Origin: JAWOGN01 sp046496815 | GTDB lineage: Bacteria; Desulfobacterota; DSM-4660; Desulfatiglandales; Desulfatiglandaceae | Assembly: GCA_046496815.1 (NCBI GenBank) | Contig: JAWOGN010000316.1 | Span: forward strand, 1 to 17,476 | Direction of reading: 5' to 3' | DNA: 17,476 bases | Part shown: piece by piece, positions 1 through 7,722 of the stretch | How the letters are laid out: each line of letters starts with the position of its first letter | Numbering within the stretch: the first letter of the stretch is position 1 | Made by a program: the position numbers and the translations under genes | The notes under the pieces: generated by a model | Told to the model about the DNA's origin: nothing | The model's database searches: none | Seen by the model: the letters and a program-made list of their open reading frames with translations, nothing else

Positions 1-110
1 AAATGTATCAATTTAGATTTTTGAAACACTGCGATGGGGGCCGTTGGAATCTCTTTTCCAATATTGGGGATTTTCAAAGCACTAAAGTGATACAAGAAAA
101 CCAATTTCAA

Positions 111-2603
111 TTACCCGCATTTCGTAAACCCGCAGAAATGACAGGTCATACACCCTTCTTCAAAACTTATGGTATGTCCGCATTCGGGACATGTTTCACC
201 CAGGAGGCTGTTTTCGTATTTACCGCGCCTTTTGTGAGCCTTATTCTCGAGAAACCTTTTTTCAAGGACCCTGCTGATGGCATCGGGAATTGACAGCACC
301 AGCCCATCCTTTTGAAACACGGGATACTCTCCGCCGATACCCTTTAGCTGTTCCACGATCTTTTCAACCTTTACGCCCGATCTCAGCGCGAGCGAAACAA
401 GCCGGCCGATCGCTTCCGTCTTCGCGGTGGTGGATCGCCCCGATTTGCCGATCGTGGCAAACACCTCGAAAGGCCTTCCTTCATACTCCGTAACGGTAAC
501 GTAAAGATTGCCCATACCGGTGACCATTTTTGTGGTAAAACCTTCCAACGTTTCGGGGCGCTCTTTTACAGCCGTCATAAAGACATCATCTTCCGTGTCC
601 TTCCCGGCGAAGGAAAGCACCTGATTCTGCTTGCTGCCGTCCCTGTATATGGTAACCCCTTTGCAGCGCAATTCATACGCCAAGTCATAGACTTTTCGGA
701 CATCCTCAACCGTCGCGTCTCCGGGCAAGTTGACGGTCTTTGAAACCGCATTATCCGTGTACTTCTGAAATGCAGCCTGCATCCGAATATGCCATTCGGG
801 AGAGACATCATGGGCGGTCACGAACACCTCCCTCACATCCTCCGGGATCTCCTTGATATCCCTGACAGTTCCCTTTTTTGCGACGGTATCCATCAATTCC
901 GGGCTGTAGAACCCCCTCTCCCTGGCGATCCTCTCAAAATGGGCGTTCACTTCCAGCAGTTCGTCATCATCCATGACATGTCTGACAAAACTGAGGGCAA
1001 ATAAGGGTTCGATCCCGCTCGAGCATCCGGCTATGATGCTGAGGGTGCCCGTGGGTGCGATGGTGGTCGTGGTGGCATTTCGATAGGTGCACCCTTCTTT
1101 CCCCTTAAAAACGCTTTTTTCAAAATTTTCAAAAACGCCTCTCTCCTCAGCCAAATATCGGGAGGCCAGATGGGACGCTTCCTGAATAAAGCCCATCACG
1201 GCCTCGGCGATCTCAAGCGCCTTTTCCGAATTGTAGGGGACTCCCAGTTGATATAGCATGTCCGCGAAGCCCATCACGCCCAGACCGATTTTTCGATTCC
1301 CCCTCACCATCTTGTCAATTTCCGGAAGTGGGTATTTTGACATGTCGATCGTGTTGTCCAGAAAACGTACGCACAACCAAATGACTTCCTTTAGCGCCGC
1401 ATAGTCGATATCCGGCCCTTCGTCATTTTCAATCACAAACTTGGCCAGGTTTAGGGATCCGAGGTTGCACGCCTCGAGCGGAAGCAACGGTTGCTCTCCA
1501 CAAGGATTCGTACTTTCTATTTCCCCCAGTTCAGGTGTCGGGTTGTCTGCGTTAATCCTGTCCAGGAAGATGATGCCGGGATCTCCGTTTTCCCAGGCCT
1601 GTTTGAGTAAAACCTGATACACCTGAGCGGCATTTAATTCCCCGACGTTTCGGTTGTCTCTGGGGTCTATGAGAGCGTAGTTATCTCCATTTTTCACCGC
1701 GTCCATGAAGGTATCCGTGACCGCGACCGAGATATTGAAGTTGTTGAGATCCCGACTGTTTTTTTTGCTTAAGATGAACTCCATGATATCCGGATGATCG
1801 ACTCTGAGAATTGCCATGTTTGCGCCCCGACGTGTACCCCCCTGCTTCACCTGCTCGGTGGCCGTATTGAAGATCTTCATAAAAGACACCGGTCCCGAAG
1901 CGACACCGCCGGTTGTTCCCACCCTGCTTTGTTTCGGCCTCAGTCGGGAAAAGGAAAATCCGGTTCCACCCCCGGATTTATGAATAAGGGCCGCGTTCTT
2001 CAATGCATCAAAAATTCCATCCATACTGTCTTCAACCGGCAGGACAAAACAGGCCGCCAATTGACCCAGCCTGCGTCCGGCGTTCATCAGCGTCGGGGAA
2101 TTGGGCAGAAATTTAGACTCGCTCATCAGACTGTAAAACGCTGCTTCCGTCTTGCCTGCATCCGCGGCATGAACTCCATACTTTCTCTCGGCTTCCCCAA
2201 TATGATGGGCCACTCTTCTGAACATCTGCTCCGGTGTTTCTATAATCCGGCCCTTTCCGTCCTTCTTAAGGTATCGCCGTTCTAGGACCTTTCTGGCGTT
2301 GGCCGAAATCGACATACCCCTTTTCAGAAATAGAGATCTATCCAGTCGAACGGGTGTCGGCTTTTTAAGTCCATACTCCAGCAACTTGGTCTCGATAATC
2401 TTCTCGATTACCGGTATGGTGATGGTGTTAAGTTCCAATTTGGCGATTTCTTCACGCAGAAACCGGCTGATGTCCATGGCTTGGTCCATATCAATGGCGT
2501 TCTCCCGAACCAGGAAATCCGAAAAGCGGTTGTCGTCCCACCAATAGGCGGTCAAATCGAGGTTCCCCTCCTCGGTAACAAGAATTTTTCCTTTCTCTTC
2601 CAT
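111..2603 (-). CDS. nrdJ: Adenosylcobalamin-dependent (class II) ribonucleotide reductase
   Basis: Reduces ribonucleotides to deoxyribonucleotides using a B12-derived radical, without oxygen. With the ATG at 2603 the product is 830 aa, normal for long class II enzymes. Residues 1-110 form an N-terminal region and 110-660 the ten-stranded barrel. The N-x-C-x-E active site is N366, C368 and E370. C185 (in AACFVLP) and C379 are the expected redox pair; the 11-residue spacing from C368 to C379 fits the family. SGGGTGFSFSRLRP (210-223) and APTGT (516-520) are typical substrate-loop segments. The C-terminal tail has CPEC (805-808) and further cysteines at 818, 821, 824 and 829, a zinc-ribbon/thiol-relay tail of NrdJ proteins. 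I chose 2603 because AAGGGG lies 7 nt upstream; an ATG at 2609 sits almost on that site, and the longer reading frame to 2690 has no ribosome site and a non-conserved N-terminus. A NrdR-like promoter lies upstream. Very sure of the family. Confidence 0.96.
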   Translation of the reverse strand: MEEKGKILVTEEGNLDLTAYWWDDNRFSDFLVRENAIDMDQAMDISRFLREEIAKLELNTITIPVIEKIIETKLLEYGLKKPTPVRLDRSLFLKRGMSISANARKVLERRYLKKDGKGRIIETPEQMFRRVAHHIGEAERKYGVHAADAGKTEAAFYSLMSESKFLPNSPTLMNAGRRLGQLAACFVLPVEDSMDGIFDALKNAALIHKSGGGTGFSFSRLRPKQSRVGTTGGVASGPVSFMKIFNTATEQVKQGGTRRGANMAILRVDHPDIMEFILSKKNSRDLNNFNISVAVTDTFMDAVKNGDNYALIDPRDNRNVGELNAAQVYQVLLKQAWENGDPGIIFLDRINADNPTPELGEIESTNPCGEQPLLPLEACNLGSLNLAKFVIENDEGPDIDYAALKEVIWLCVRFLDNTIDMSKYPLPEIDKMVRGNRKIGLGVMGFADMLYQLGVPYNSEKALEIAEAVMGFIQEASHLASRYLAEERGVFENFEKSVFKGKEGCTYRNATTTTIAPTGTLSIIAGCSSGIEPLFALSFVRHVMDDDELLEVNAHFERIARERGFYSPELMDTVAKKGTVRDIKEIPEDVREVFVTAHDVSPEWHIRMQAAFQKYTDNAVSKTVNLPGDATVEDVRKVYDLAYELRCKGVTIYRDGSKQNQVLSFAGKDTEDDVFMTAVKERPETLEGFTTKMVTGMGNLYVTVTEYEGRPFEVFATIGKSGRSTTAKTEAIGRLVSLALRSGVKVEKIVEQLKGIGGEYPVFQKDGLVLSIPDAISRVLEKRFLENKAHKRRGKYENSLLGETCPECGHTISFEEGCMTCHFCGFTKCG

Positions 2604-2610
2604 GAACATT

Positions 2611-2616
2611 CCCCTT
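2611..2616 (-). promoter_or_regulatory. Ribosome binding site that decides the nrdJ start
   Basis: On the minus strand AAGGGG is followed by 7 nt and then the ATG at 2603. The in-frame ATG at 2609 would leave only 1 nt, so 2603 is the better start. Confidence 0.6.
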
Positions 2617-2623
2617 CGAATTC

Positions 2624-2848
2624 CTAAAAATGCTTGCCGGACTTGATCTCTCCAGCGATTACGATCATGCGGCGCGGCGGCAAAAAACACAATCCAAAAA
2701 ACCGTGAGCTTTGCAGCGGAATCGGGTATAAAGGCGTCTCTGTTAAATTATACGGGATGTAGAACTCGTAAGAAGCTATCAATGCTTTCGTTGGATATAA
2801 ACGGTCATCGGGATCGAGAGCTTTTCGCAAGCGCTCAACAAACCTCAC
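2624..2848 (-). other. Small leader reading frame, possible gene remnant
   Basis: A 74-codon frame lies in the leader between the nrdJ promoter and nrdJ, ending about 20 nt before the nrdJ ATG. It could start at the GTG at 2848, which has AGGTGA 7-8 nt upstream; a GTG at 2860 in the same frame has no such site. The first part, with LRKALDPDDRLYPTKAL near residues 6-22, resembles the end of FAD-linked oxidases (glycolate/lactate oxidase type, usual form like 'ALDPNGxxNPGK'). The rest is not recognisable. It may be a decayed C-terminal fragment, a small leader gene or chance. Low confidence that it makes a functional protein. Confidence 0.22.
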
Positions 2849-2874
2849 GAAATATTTCACCTTTTTTTATTTGG

Positions 2875-2890
2875 GGGTACAATATAACCC
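2875..2890 (-). promoter_or_regulatory. Second, weaker NrdR-like palindrome near the nrdJ start point
   Basis: Minus-strand GGGTTATATTGTACCC has GGGT/ACCC arms around a TATATTGT half like that of the better box. Its centre is 31 bp (about three helical turns) from the centre of the 2906-2921 site, a spacing typical of paired NrdR boxes. Aligned on the shared TACAATATA instead, the offset is 29 bp. Only 8 of 11 core positions fit the consensus. Confidence 0.35.
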
Positions 2891-2898
2891 GAATTTTT

Positions 2899-2926
2899 AT
2901 TATATCTACAATATATAGTATGTCAA
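2899..2926 (-). promoter_or_regulatory. Sigma-70 promoter of nrdJ
   Basis: On the minus strand a perfect TTGACA (2926-2921) is followed by a 16 bp spacer and a perfect TATAAT (2904-2899). Transcription should start near 2892, giving a leader of about 290 nt before the nrdJ ATG. The spacer is filled by a NrdR-box-like palindrome (2906-2921), so repressor binding would block the polymerase directly. The region 2604-3013 has no firm gene; it holds this promoter, two operator-like sites and the leader frame. Confidence 0.72.
2906..2921 (-). promoter_or_regulatory. NrdR-box-like operator between -35 and -10 of nrdJ
   Basis: Minus-strand ATACTATATATTGTAG. Its core CTATATATTGT fits the known NrdR consensus acaCwATATaTwGtgt at every core position; the outer bases are weaker. 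NrdR is the ATP/dATP-sensing zinc-finger repressor of ribonucleotide reductase genes. Position between consensus -35 and -10 elements and in front of a reductase gene supports the call. The AT-rich make-up means chance similarity must be considered. Confidence 0.6.
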
Positions 2927-3013
2927 TATAAAAGGACCCAATATCTGATGCATTTTTCAAATCAAACATGTCTCCGCAACGACGCCTCAGGCATTTAACC
3001 GGAGGAGGACAAA

Positions 3014-5932
3014 ATGACAGAAATTCACGGCTTCAAACTACAAAAGAAAAAAAATATTAAGGAATTGAAAACAGATGTCGGCCTTTATCTCCACACAAAA
3101 ACCGGGGCCCAACTTCTGTCTCTTTCCAATGACGATGAAAACAAAGTGTTTTGTATCACCTTTCGCACGCCGCCCTCCGATTCCACCGGAGTGGCGCACA
3201 TCCTAGAACACTCGGTATTGTGCGGATCCAAAAAATATCCACTGAAAGAACCCTTTGTGGAACTGCTCAAAGGATCGCTCCAAACATTTCTGAACGCCTT
3301 CACCTACCCGGACAAAACCTGCTATCCCGTGGCCAGTCAAAACCATCAGGACTTCTACAATCTTATTGATGTCTATCTGGACGCGGTTTTTCATCCACGC
3401 TTAAGCCGACATATCTTTGAGCAGGAGGGTTGGCATTTTGAATTGGAAAATCCGGATCAAATTCCTACGTATAAAGGCGTCGTCTTTAACGAAATGAAAG
3501 GGGCATATTCCTCTCCGGACACTGTCCTGGCAGAGCAGTCCTTTCGATCTCTCTTCCCGGATACGGTGTATGGCTTTGATTCGGGGGGGCATCCCACCCA
3601 CATCCCGGATCTCACCTATGAGCAATTCGTAAACTTTCACCACAAACACTATCATCCTTCAAACGCTCGGATTTATTTCTACGGTGACGATGAACCGGAG
3701 ACCCGCTTGAGGCGCTTGAACGCGTATCTTATGGACTTTGATCCGATAGAAATCGATTCGACGATTCCATTGCAGACGCCCTTCAAAAGACCGAAGCGGA
3801 TTGTTCATCCCTTCATGGTGGAAAATGATGATGACAGCGAGGCCAAGGGAATGGTCACACTCAACTGGTTGCTGAGTGAAACCTCGGATCCCGAGGCCAA
3901 TTTTTCTTTTCGTGTTTTGGAATATATTCTCCTGGGCATGCCCGCTTCACCGCTTCGTAAAGCGCTCATCGACTCAGGATTGGGCGAGGACATCGCGGGA
4001 GAGGGTCTTGGAACGGAATTGCGCCAGCTATATTTCTCCACCGGCCTCAAGGGAATCGAGATGTCGAATGTAAAGCAAATCGAGCCGCTTATCCTGAAGA
4101 TTTTGAATAACCTCATCCGAAGCGGGATCGATCCGCTCACGGTGGAAGCAGCGGTCAACACCATCGAATTCCATTTGCGGGAAAACAATTCCGGGCGCTT
4201 TCCCCGCGGCCTGTCTCTTTTGCTCCGGGCTTTGACAACCTGGCTTTACGATCGCGATCCCTTCGCTTTGCTTGCGTTTGAAGCACCACTTGAAAGCATA
4301 AAATCGAAGTTAACGTCAAAGGACGGATTGTTCGAAGAGATGATTCATCGCTCGCTCATCAACAATCCCCACCGGACCACACTGATACTGGAGCCGGACG
4401 CCGACTTGCGGCGCTCGCAGGAAGCGGCTGAACGGGATCGGTTGTCAAAGGCACATTCAAAGCGGAATGCCGACCAATTGCGCACCCTCCTGGAAAACAC
4501 CATCAAGCTGAAGCGTTTGCAGGAGACCCCCGACCCACCGGACGCATTGGCATCCATTCCCATCTTGAAACTGGAGGATCTGGACAAAAAGAACAAAACG
4601 ATCCCTTTGAGCCGAATGGACCGGGAGGGAACACCCATACTATTTCATGACATCTTTACCGGTGGGATTGCCTATATGGATCTGGGCTTCAACATCCATA
4701 CCCTGCCGGTTAGATACCTTCCCTACGTCCCCCTCTTTGGACGGGCCCTCCTTGAAATGGGAACCGAGGGGGAAGATTTTGTTACCCTCACCCAGCGAAT
4801 CAGCCGAAAGACAGGTGGCATTGTTTCCCACCCATTCACTTCGACAACAAGAAATACCCCCGAATGTGCCGCCTGGCTTTTCCTGAGGGGCAAGGCCATG
4901 CTGGGTCAGACAGAGGCATTGATGGAAATCCTGCGCGACGTCATTCTCACCGTCCGATTGGACAATCAAGAACGATTCCGCCAGATGGTGATGGAGGAAA
5001 AGGCCAGGATCGAGGAGAAACTGGTCCCCGCGGGCCATCAGGTGGTCGATCTGCGTCTGCGATCCCATTTTAGCGAGGCCCACTGGGCCGCGGAACAGAT
5101 GCGCGGCGTGAGCTATCTTTTTTTCCTGAGACAACTCGTCGAGGCCATTGAGAATACATGGCCCGAAGTTCTGGCGGCCCTCAAGCAAATACACCGGACG
5201 CTCCTTAACCGGAATGCGATGATTCTAAACATCACCCTTGATAACAAAAATTGGCCCAAGTTTGAAACCGAAATCAATCAATTCCTCAGTGGGTTGCCCG
5301 AACATCCTGTTGTTGACACCCCATGGCGGATCCGGCCTTCTTCTCGTTTTGAGGGTATGACGATTCCCTCACAGGTAAACTATGTGGGTAAAGGGACGGA
5401 TCTCTTTAAACTGGGCTACCGTTTTGACGGCTCCACACTGGTCATAACCCGTTACTTGCGAAATGTCTGGCTGTGGGATCGGGTCCGCGTGCAGGGGGGT
5501 GCCTACGGCGCATTCTCTCTTTTTGACCGTCTTTCGGGTGTACTCACTTTCGTATCGTATCGTGACCCTAACCTGCTGAATACACTGGAGGTATTCGATC
5601 TCACCGCCGATTTTCTCCGGAACACGAGCCTGAGTAACGATGAACTGACCAAGAGCATTATCGGTGCAATCGGGGACCTGGACGCTCACATGCTACCCGA
5701 CGCCAAAGGGTACTCGTCCCTGCTCCGTCATCTCATTGGCGATACCGAGGAAGCGCGCCAGCAAATGAGGGATCAAGTCTTTAGAACCCGCAAAACGGAT
5801 TTCAGGGCATTCGCCGCGATCATGGAAGCGGTCAAAAAGAACGGGCTCGTGAAGGTGCTTGGATCCCCGGCCGCCATTGAGGCGGCAAATCTGGAAAGGC
5901 CCGGCTGGTTAAATGTTCAGAAAGTGATTTGA
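3014..5932 (+). CDS. M16C family zinc metallopeptidase, PreP/Cym1-like
   Basis: Degrades oligopeptides inside a closed two-halved chamber, as known for presequence proteases. The 972 aa length matches full-length PreP with all four M16 domains in one chain. The inverted zinc motif HILEH is at 62-66 (ligands H62 and H66, catalytic E65). The third ligand is probably E160 in NEMKG, about 98 residues downstream as the family requires. GSLQTFLNAFTYPDKTCYPV (87-106) is the conserved substrate-channel segment. There is no signal peptide, so it is probably cytosolic. The ATG is preceded by GGAGGAGG (3001-3008) at 5 nt, a very strong ribosome site. The gene is divergent from nrdJ and stands alone; its own promoter is not clear, and it may overlap the nrdJ operator region. 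Confidence 0.94.
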   Translation: MTEIHGFKLQKKKNIKELKTDVGLYLHTKTGAQLLSLSNDDENKVFCITFRTPPSDSTGVAHILEHSVLCGSKKYPLKEPFVELLKGSLQTFLNAFTYPDKTCYPVASQNHQDFYNLIDVYLDAVFHPRLSRHIFEQEGWHFELENPDQIPTYKGVVFNEMKGAYSSPDTVLAEQSFRSLFPDTVYGFDSGGHPTHIPDLTYEQFVNFHHKHYHPSNARIYFYGDDEPETRLRRLNAYLMDFDPIEIDSTIPLQTPFKRPKRIVHPFMVENDDDSEAKGMVTLNWLLSETSDPEANFSFRVLEYILLGMPASPLRKALIDSGLGEDIAGEGLGTELRQLYFSTGLKGIEMSNVKQIEPLILKILNNLIRSGIDPLTVEAAVNTIEFHLRENNSGRFPRGLSLLLRALTTWLYDRDPFALLAFEAPLESIKSKLTSKDGLFEEMIHRSLINNPHRTTLILEPDADLRRSQEAAERDRLSKAHSKRNADQLRTLLENTIKLKRLQETPDPPDALASIPILKLEDLDKKNKTIPLSRMDREGTPILFHDIFTGGIAYMDLGFNIHTLPVRYLPYVPLFGRALLEMGTEGEDFVTLTQRISRKTGGIVSHPFTSTTRNTPECAAWLFLRGKAMLGQTEALMEILRDVILTVRLDNQERFRQMVMEEKARIEEKLVPAGHQVVDLRLRSHFSEAHWAAEQMRGVSYLFFLRQLVEAIENTWPEVLAALKQIHRTLLNRNAMILNITLDNKNWPKFETEINQFLSGLPEHPVVDTPWRIRPSSRFEGMTIPSQVNYVGKGTDLFKLGYRFDGSTLVITRYLRNVWLWDRVRVQGGAYGAFSLFDRLSGVLTFVSYRDPNLLNTLEVFDLTADFLRNTSLSNDELTKSIIGAIGDLDAHMLPDAKGYSSLLRHLIGDTEEARQQMRDQVFRTRKTDFRAFAAIMEAVKKNGLVKVLGSPAAIEAANLERPGWLNVQKVI

Positions 5933-6110
5933 AATCAAAAGCTTACCGTCTTCTATCGTATCGGGGTTGGCGATAGGTCATCCCACCACTAAGGTTGTTT
6001 ACACGAATTTGGATCCCAAATTTCGTTCCAGAGTATGTGCTCCTAGAGGTTCGGCCGGTTGTTACGCACCCACCGGATTGACGGCTTTTTTCGAGGCCAT
6101 TAAATTTACG

Positions 6111-6140
6111 TTGTCAAAATAATAGAAATTGTTCTATAAT
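6111..6140 (+). promoter_or_regulatory. Sigma-70 promoter of the cNMP-fold gene
   Basis: TTGTCA (6111-6116), an 18 bp spacer and a perfect TATAAT (6135-6140). Transcription would begin near 6147 and leave a leader of about 175 nt before the ATG at 6324. The surrounding AT-rich stretch supports a promoter. Confidence 0.55.
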
Positions 6141-6246
6141 TTTTTTAAATGAACTTATAAGAAGCGACTGCCACCCCTTGCGTTTGATGAGATCATGGGT
6201 TGGGACCTGAGAAAAACGTGCCTTCCCTCGGCTATATGCCTACCCT

Positions 6247-6276
6247 GTCTCAGTGAGACCGGCTTCTTTATCCGGT
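6247..6276 (+). other. Two overlapping, mutually exclusive hairpins in the leader
   Basis: GTCTC-AGT-GAGAC (6247-6259) and ACCGG-9 nt-CCGGT (6258-6276) share two bases, so only one can be fully formed. They lie in the leader between the promoter at 6111-6140 and the ribosome site. No known riboswitch was recognised. Confidence 0.3.
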
Positions 6277-6311
6277 TTATAATCGCAAATGACCCAATCG
6301 GATTGACATTT

Positions 6312-6317
6312 GGGAGG
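6312..6317 (+). promoter_or_regulatory. Ribosome binding site that decides the start of the cNMP-fold gene
   Basis: GGGAGG lies 6 nt before the ATG at 6324. The longer in-frame reading from 6195 has no such site and its first 43 codons do not resemble the family. Confidence 0.65.
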
Positions 6318-6323
6318 TCGCCA

Positions 6324-6791
6324 ATGGATCGCTCAGATACTGAAAGCGTCTTAGAAGGCTGCGAGTTTTTCAAGGGGCTGGAAAAAAAATACATCGAGAA
6401 GATAGCCGCCCTATGCCGGGAAGAGAATTATGAGGCCGGAGAGCACGTATTCTGTCAAGGTGATTTTGGAGAGCACATTTACATCATCTGTCAAGGGCGG
6501 GTTTTTTTGGAAAGATCTGCTGACTTGGGCACACGCAAGGGGAGCGTCGTCATAGGAATGCTCGGAAAGGGAAGGGTCTTCGGCTGCTGGTCGACCCTGC
6601 TGGATGAGCCACACACCCTCATGTCATCCGCCGCCAGTGAAAGAGATACATGCGTGCTTGTCATGAAGGGGTCGGATTTAAGACACATGATGCTCCAAAA
6701 CATTGAGTTTGGATTCAATATTTTAGAAAGACTCTGTTTTCTGCTTCGGAACCGAATTCAAGACGCCTATGGGGCCTTGGAAAAAATCTAG
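6324..6791 (+). CDS. Stand-alone cyclic-nucleotide-binding-fold protein
   Basis: A 155 aa protein made up almost entirely of one Crp/cNMP-binding beta-roll. FKGLEKKYIEKIAALC (16-31) is the lead-in helix, YEAGEHVFCQGDFGEHIYIICQGRV (36-60) the first half of the roll, and VFGCWSTLLDEP (85-96) the position of the phosphate-binding cassette. In cAMP-binding members this cassette carries a Glu and an Arg; here the positions read Cys88 and, in PHTLMSS, no Arg, so classical cAMP binding is doubtful. There is no helix-turn-helix after residue 130, so it is not a Crp/Fnr activator by itself. It precedes the NADH-oxidising module but is separated from it by 388 bp with a repeat element. The partner and ligand are unknown. 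Confidence 0.82.
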   Translation: MDRSDTESVLEGCEFFKGLEKKYIEKIAALCREENYEAGEHVFCQGDFGEHIYIICQGRVFLERSADLGTRKGSVVIGMLGKGRVFGCWSTLLDEPHTLMSSAASERDTCVLVMKGSDLRHMMLQNIEFGFNILERLCFLLRNRIQDAYGALEKI

Positions 6792-7179
6792 ACACGGTTG
6801 TGCGTCATCGGAAACAATGCCCCCCGACACCATTTTGCATAAAAAAAGCCGGTTACTGCAATTCCAGATCTTTCCGTCATCATCGATCATTCTCGATCAT
6901 CCATACCGCCTGAGCTTTTCAGCTACCCGCGTTTTCCTTGATACCACTTAAGCGGCTGTCCGAGAATGAGATGTTTTTTCCCAAAATCAAGGAAGGCGAA
7001 AATTATAACCACAGGAATACATGGGAGTATTTCGAGGATTTTAATTTCAGTCTGACGCAGAGATTGGGAAAATTAGCCGTCTCCGGACAGCCGCCTAGCC
7101 GCATCGTCATGTAAAGGAACCATCGTCGCGCTTCCCGAAGGGGCGAAGATCGGAATTTGCATCACGGAAAGGAACCCAC
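6792..7179. other. Intergenic region holding a MITE-like element
   Basis: No gene is supported. The first 160 bp show only an 8 bp direct repeat (TCGATCAT at 6883-6890 and 6893-6900). The inverted-repeat element 6951-7095 fills the middle. The last 80 bp lead into the GTG start at 7180; I could not pick a convincing promoter there. Confidence 0.5.
6951..7095. mobile_element. MITE-like palindromic element with terminal inverted repeats
   Basis: The left end GCGGCTGTCCG (6952-6962) is an exact inverted copy of the right end CGGACAGCCGC (7084-7094). The similarity continues inward imperfectly: AGA/TCT, then TTTTCCCAA on the left against TTGGGAAAA on the right (around 7064-7072). The element is about 145 bp, has no reading frame of note, and is flanked directly by TA on both sides (6949-6950 and 7096-7097), as expected for TA-targeting IS630/mariner-type elements. 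No transposase lies in the window, so it would have to be moved in trans. It could also be a large REP-like palindrome. Confidence 0.6.
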
Positions 7180-7722
7180 GTGGAACAAGCGACCAAAATG
7201 GACGACAAAGAAGTAAAAGCCATGCGGGAAGACATCCGCATCCAACTTGAGGAATTCGAAAAAGACAGGGGGAGGCTGGTGCCGATCCTACAAATGATTC
7301 AGCAACGGCACGCCTATCTTGATCCCTGCGCGATCAAGCTGGTCGCAGGGCATTTGGGAATCCCCACTTGCGAGGTATACGGTGTCGCGACTTTCTATAA
7401 CCAGTTTCGCTTCCATCCACCGGGGAAACATCACATCAAGGTGTGTCTCGGCACAGCGTGTCATGTGAGAGGCGGTGATATCATACTCGAGAATTTCGAG
7501 CGAAAGCTCGGCATTTGCGACGGTGAAACGACGCCGGATAGAGAATTCAGCATTGAAAGAGTTGCGTGTGTCGGGTGCTGTGCGCTCGCACCGGTGGCCG
7601 TTGTCGATGAAACCGTCCAGGGACATATGGCCCCAAGCAAAGTGGAGGGACTCATACTTGGGTTCCAGATTCAAAAGGAAAAAGACGATAGAGAGAAACA
7701 AAAAAGTGCGGCTTCCCAATAG
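7180..7722 (+). CDS. NADH dehydrogenase-like 24 kDa subunit (NuoE/HoxE/HndA type)
   Basis: Small electron-transfer subunit with a thioredoxin-like [2Fe-2S] domain. In 180 aa the cluster ligands are C89 and C94 (CLGTAC) and C130 and C134 (CVGCC), the family pattern C-x4-C...C-x3-C. YGVATFYNQFRF (67-78) is a family signature. I start at the GTG at 7180 because AAAGGA lies about 6 nt before it; the ATG at 7198 has no ribosome site. The C-terminal tail is Lys-rich. The next gene overlaps this one by 17 nt, showing translational coupling. It should sit on the NuoF-like subunit and receive or supply electrons through its cluster. Confidence 0.93.
   Translation: MEQATKMDDKEVKAMREDIRIQLEEFEKDRGRLVPILQMIQQRHAYLDPCAIKLVAGHLGIPTCEVYGVATFYNQFRFHPPGKHHIKVCLGTACHVRGGDIILENFERKLGICDGETTPDREFSIERVACVGCCALAPVAVVDETVQGHMAPSKVEGLILGFQIQKEKDDREKQKSAASQ

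Larger units (their letters stand above)
5933..6323. other. Intergenic region between the peptidase and the cNMP-fold gene
   Basis: No gene is supported here. Near the peptidase stop there are two imperfect hairpins: CTATCG/CGATAG (5953-5976) and ACGAATTTGG paired with CCAAATTTCGT (6003-6026). Neither has a following T-run, so neither is a clear Rho-independent terminator. A promoter lies at 6111-6140. Two overlapping small hairpins lie in the leader at 6247-6276. Confidence 0.5.

Noticed and set aside
44..67. TTGGAA/TTCCAA hairpin and CCAATATTGG palindrome after nrdJ
   Set aside because: Short stem and no T-run on the minus strand, so not supported as a terminator.
3..293. Plus-strand reading frame at the window start
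   Set aside because: Lies mostly antisense to the nrdJ 3' end and has no recognisable motif or ribosome site.
2604..2892. Cobalamin riboswitch in the nrdJ leader
   Set aside because: Considered because NrdJ needs B12, but the conserved B12-box sequence was not seen.
4640..5194. 184-codon minus-strand frame inside the M16 peptidase
   Set aside because: No homology features; the plus-strand peptidase explains the coding signal.
6883..6900. Two copies of TCGATCAT 10 bp apart
   Set aside because: Too short and only two copies; no link to a known site.
7475..7705. Upstream extension of the NuoF-like frame
   Set aside because: It overlaps the conserved cysteine region of the NuoE-like gene in another frame, so it is not coding in this frame.
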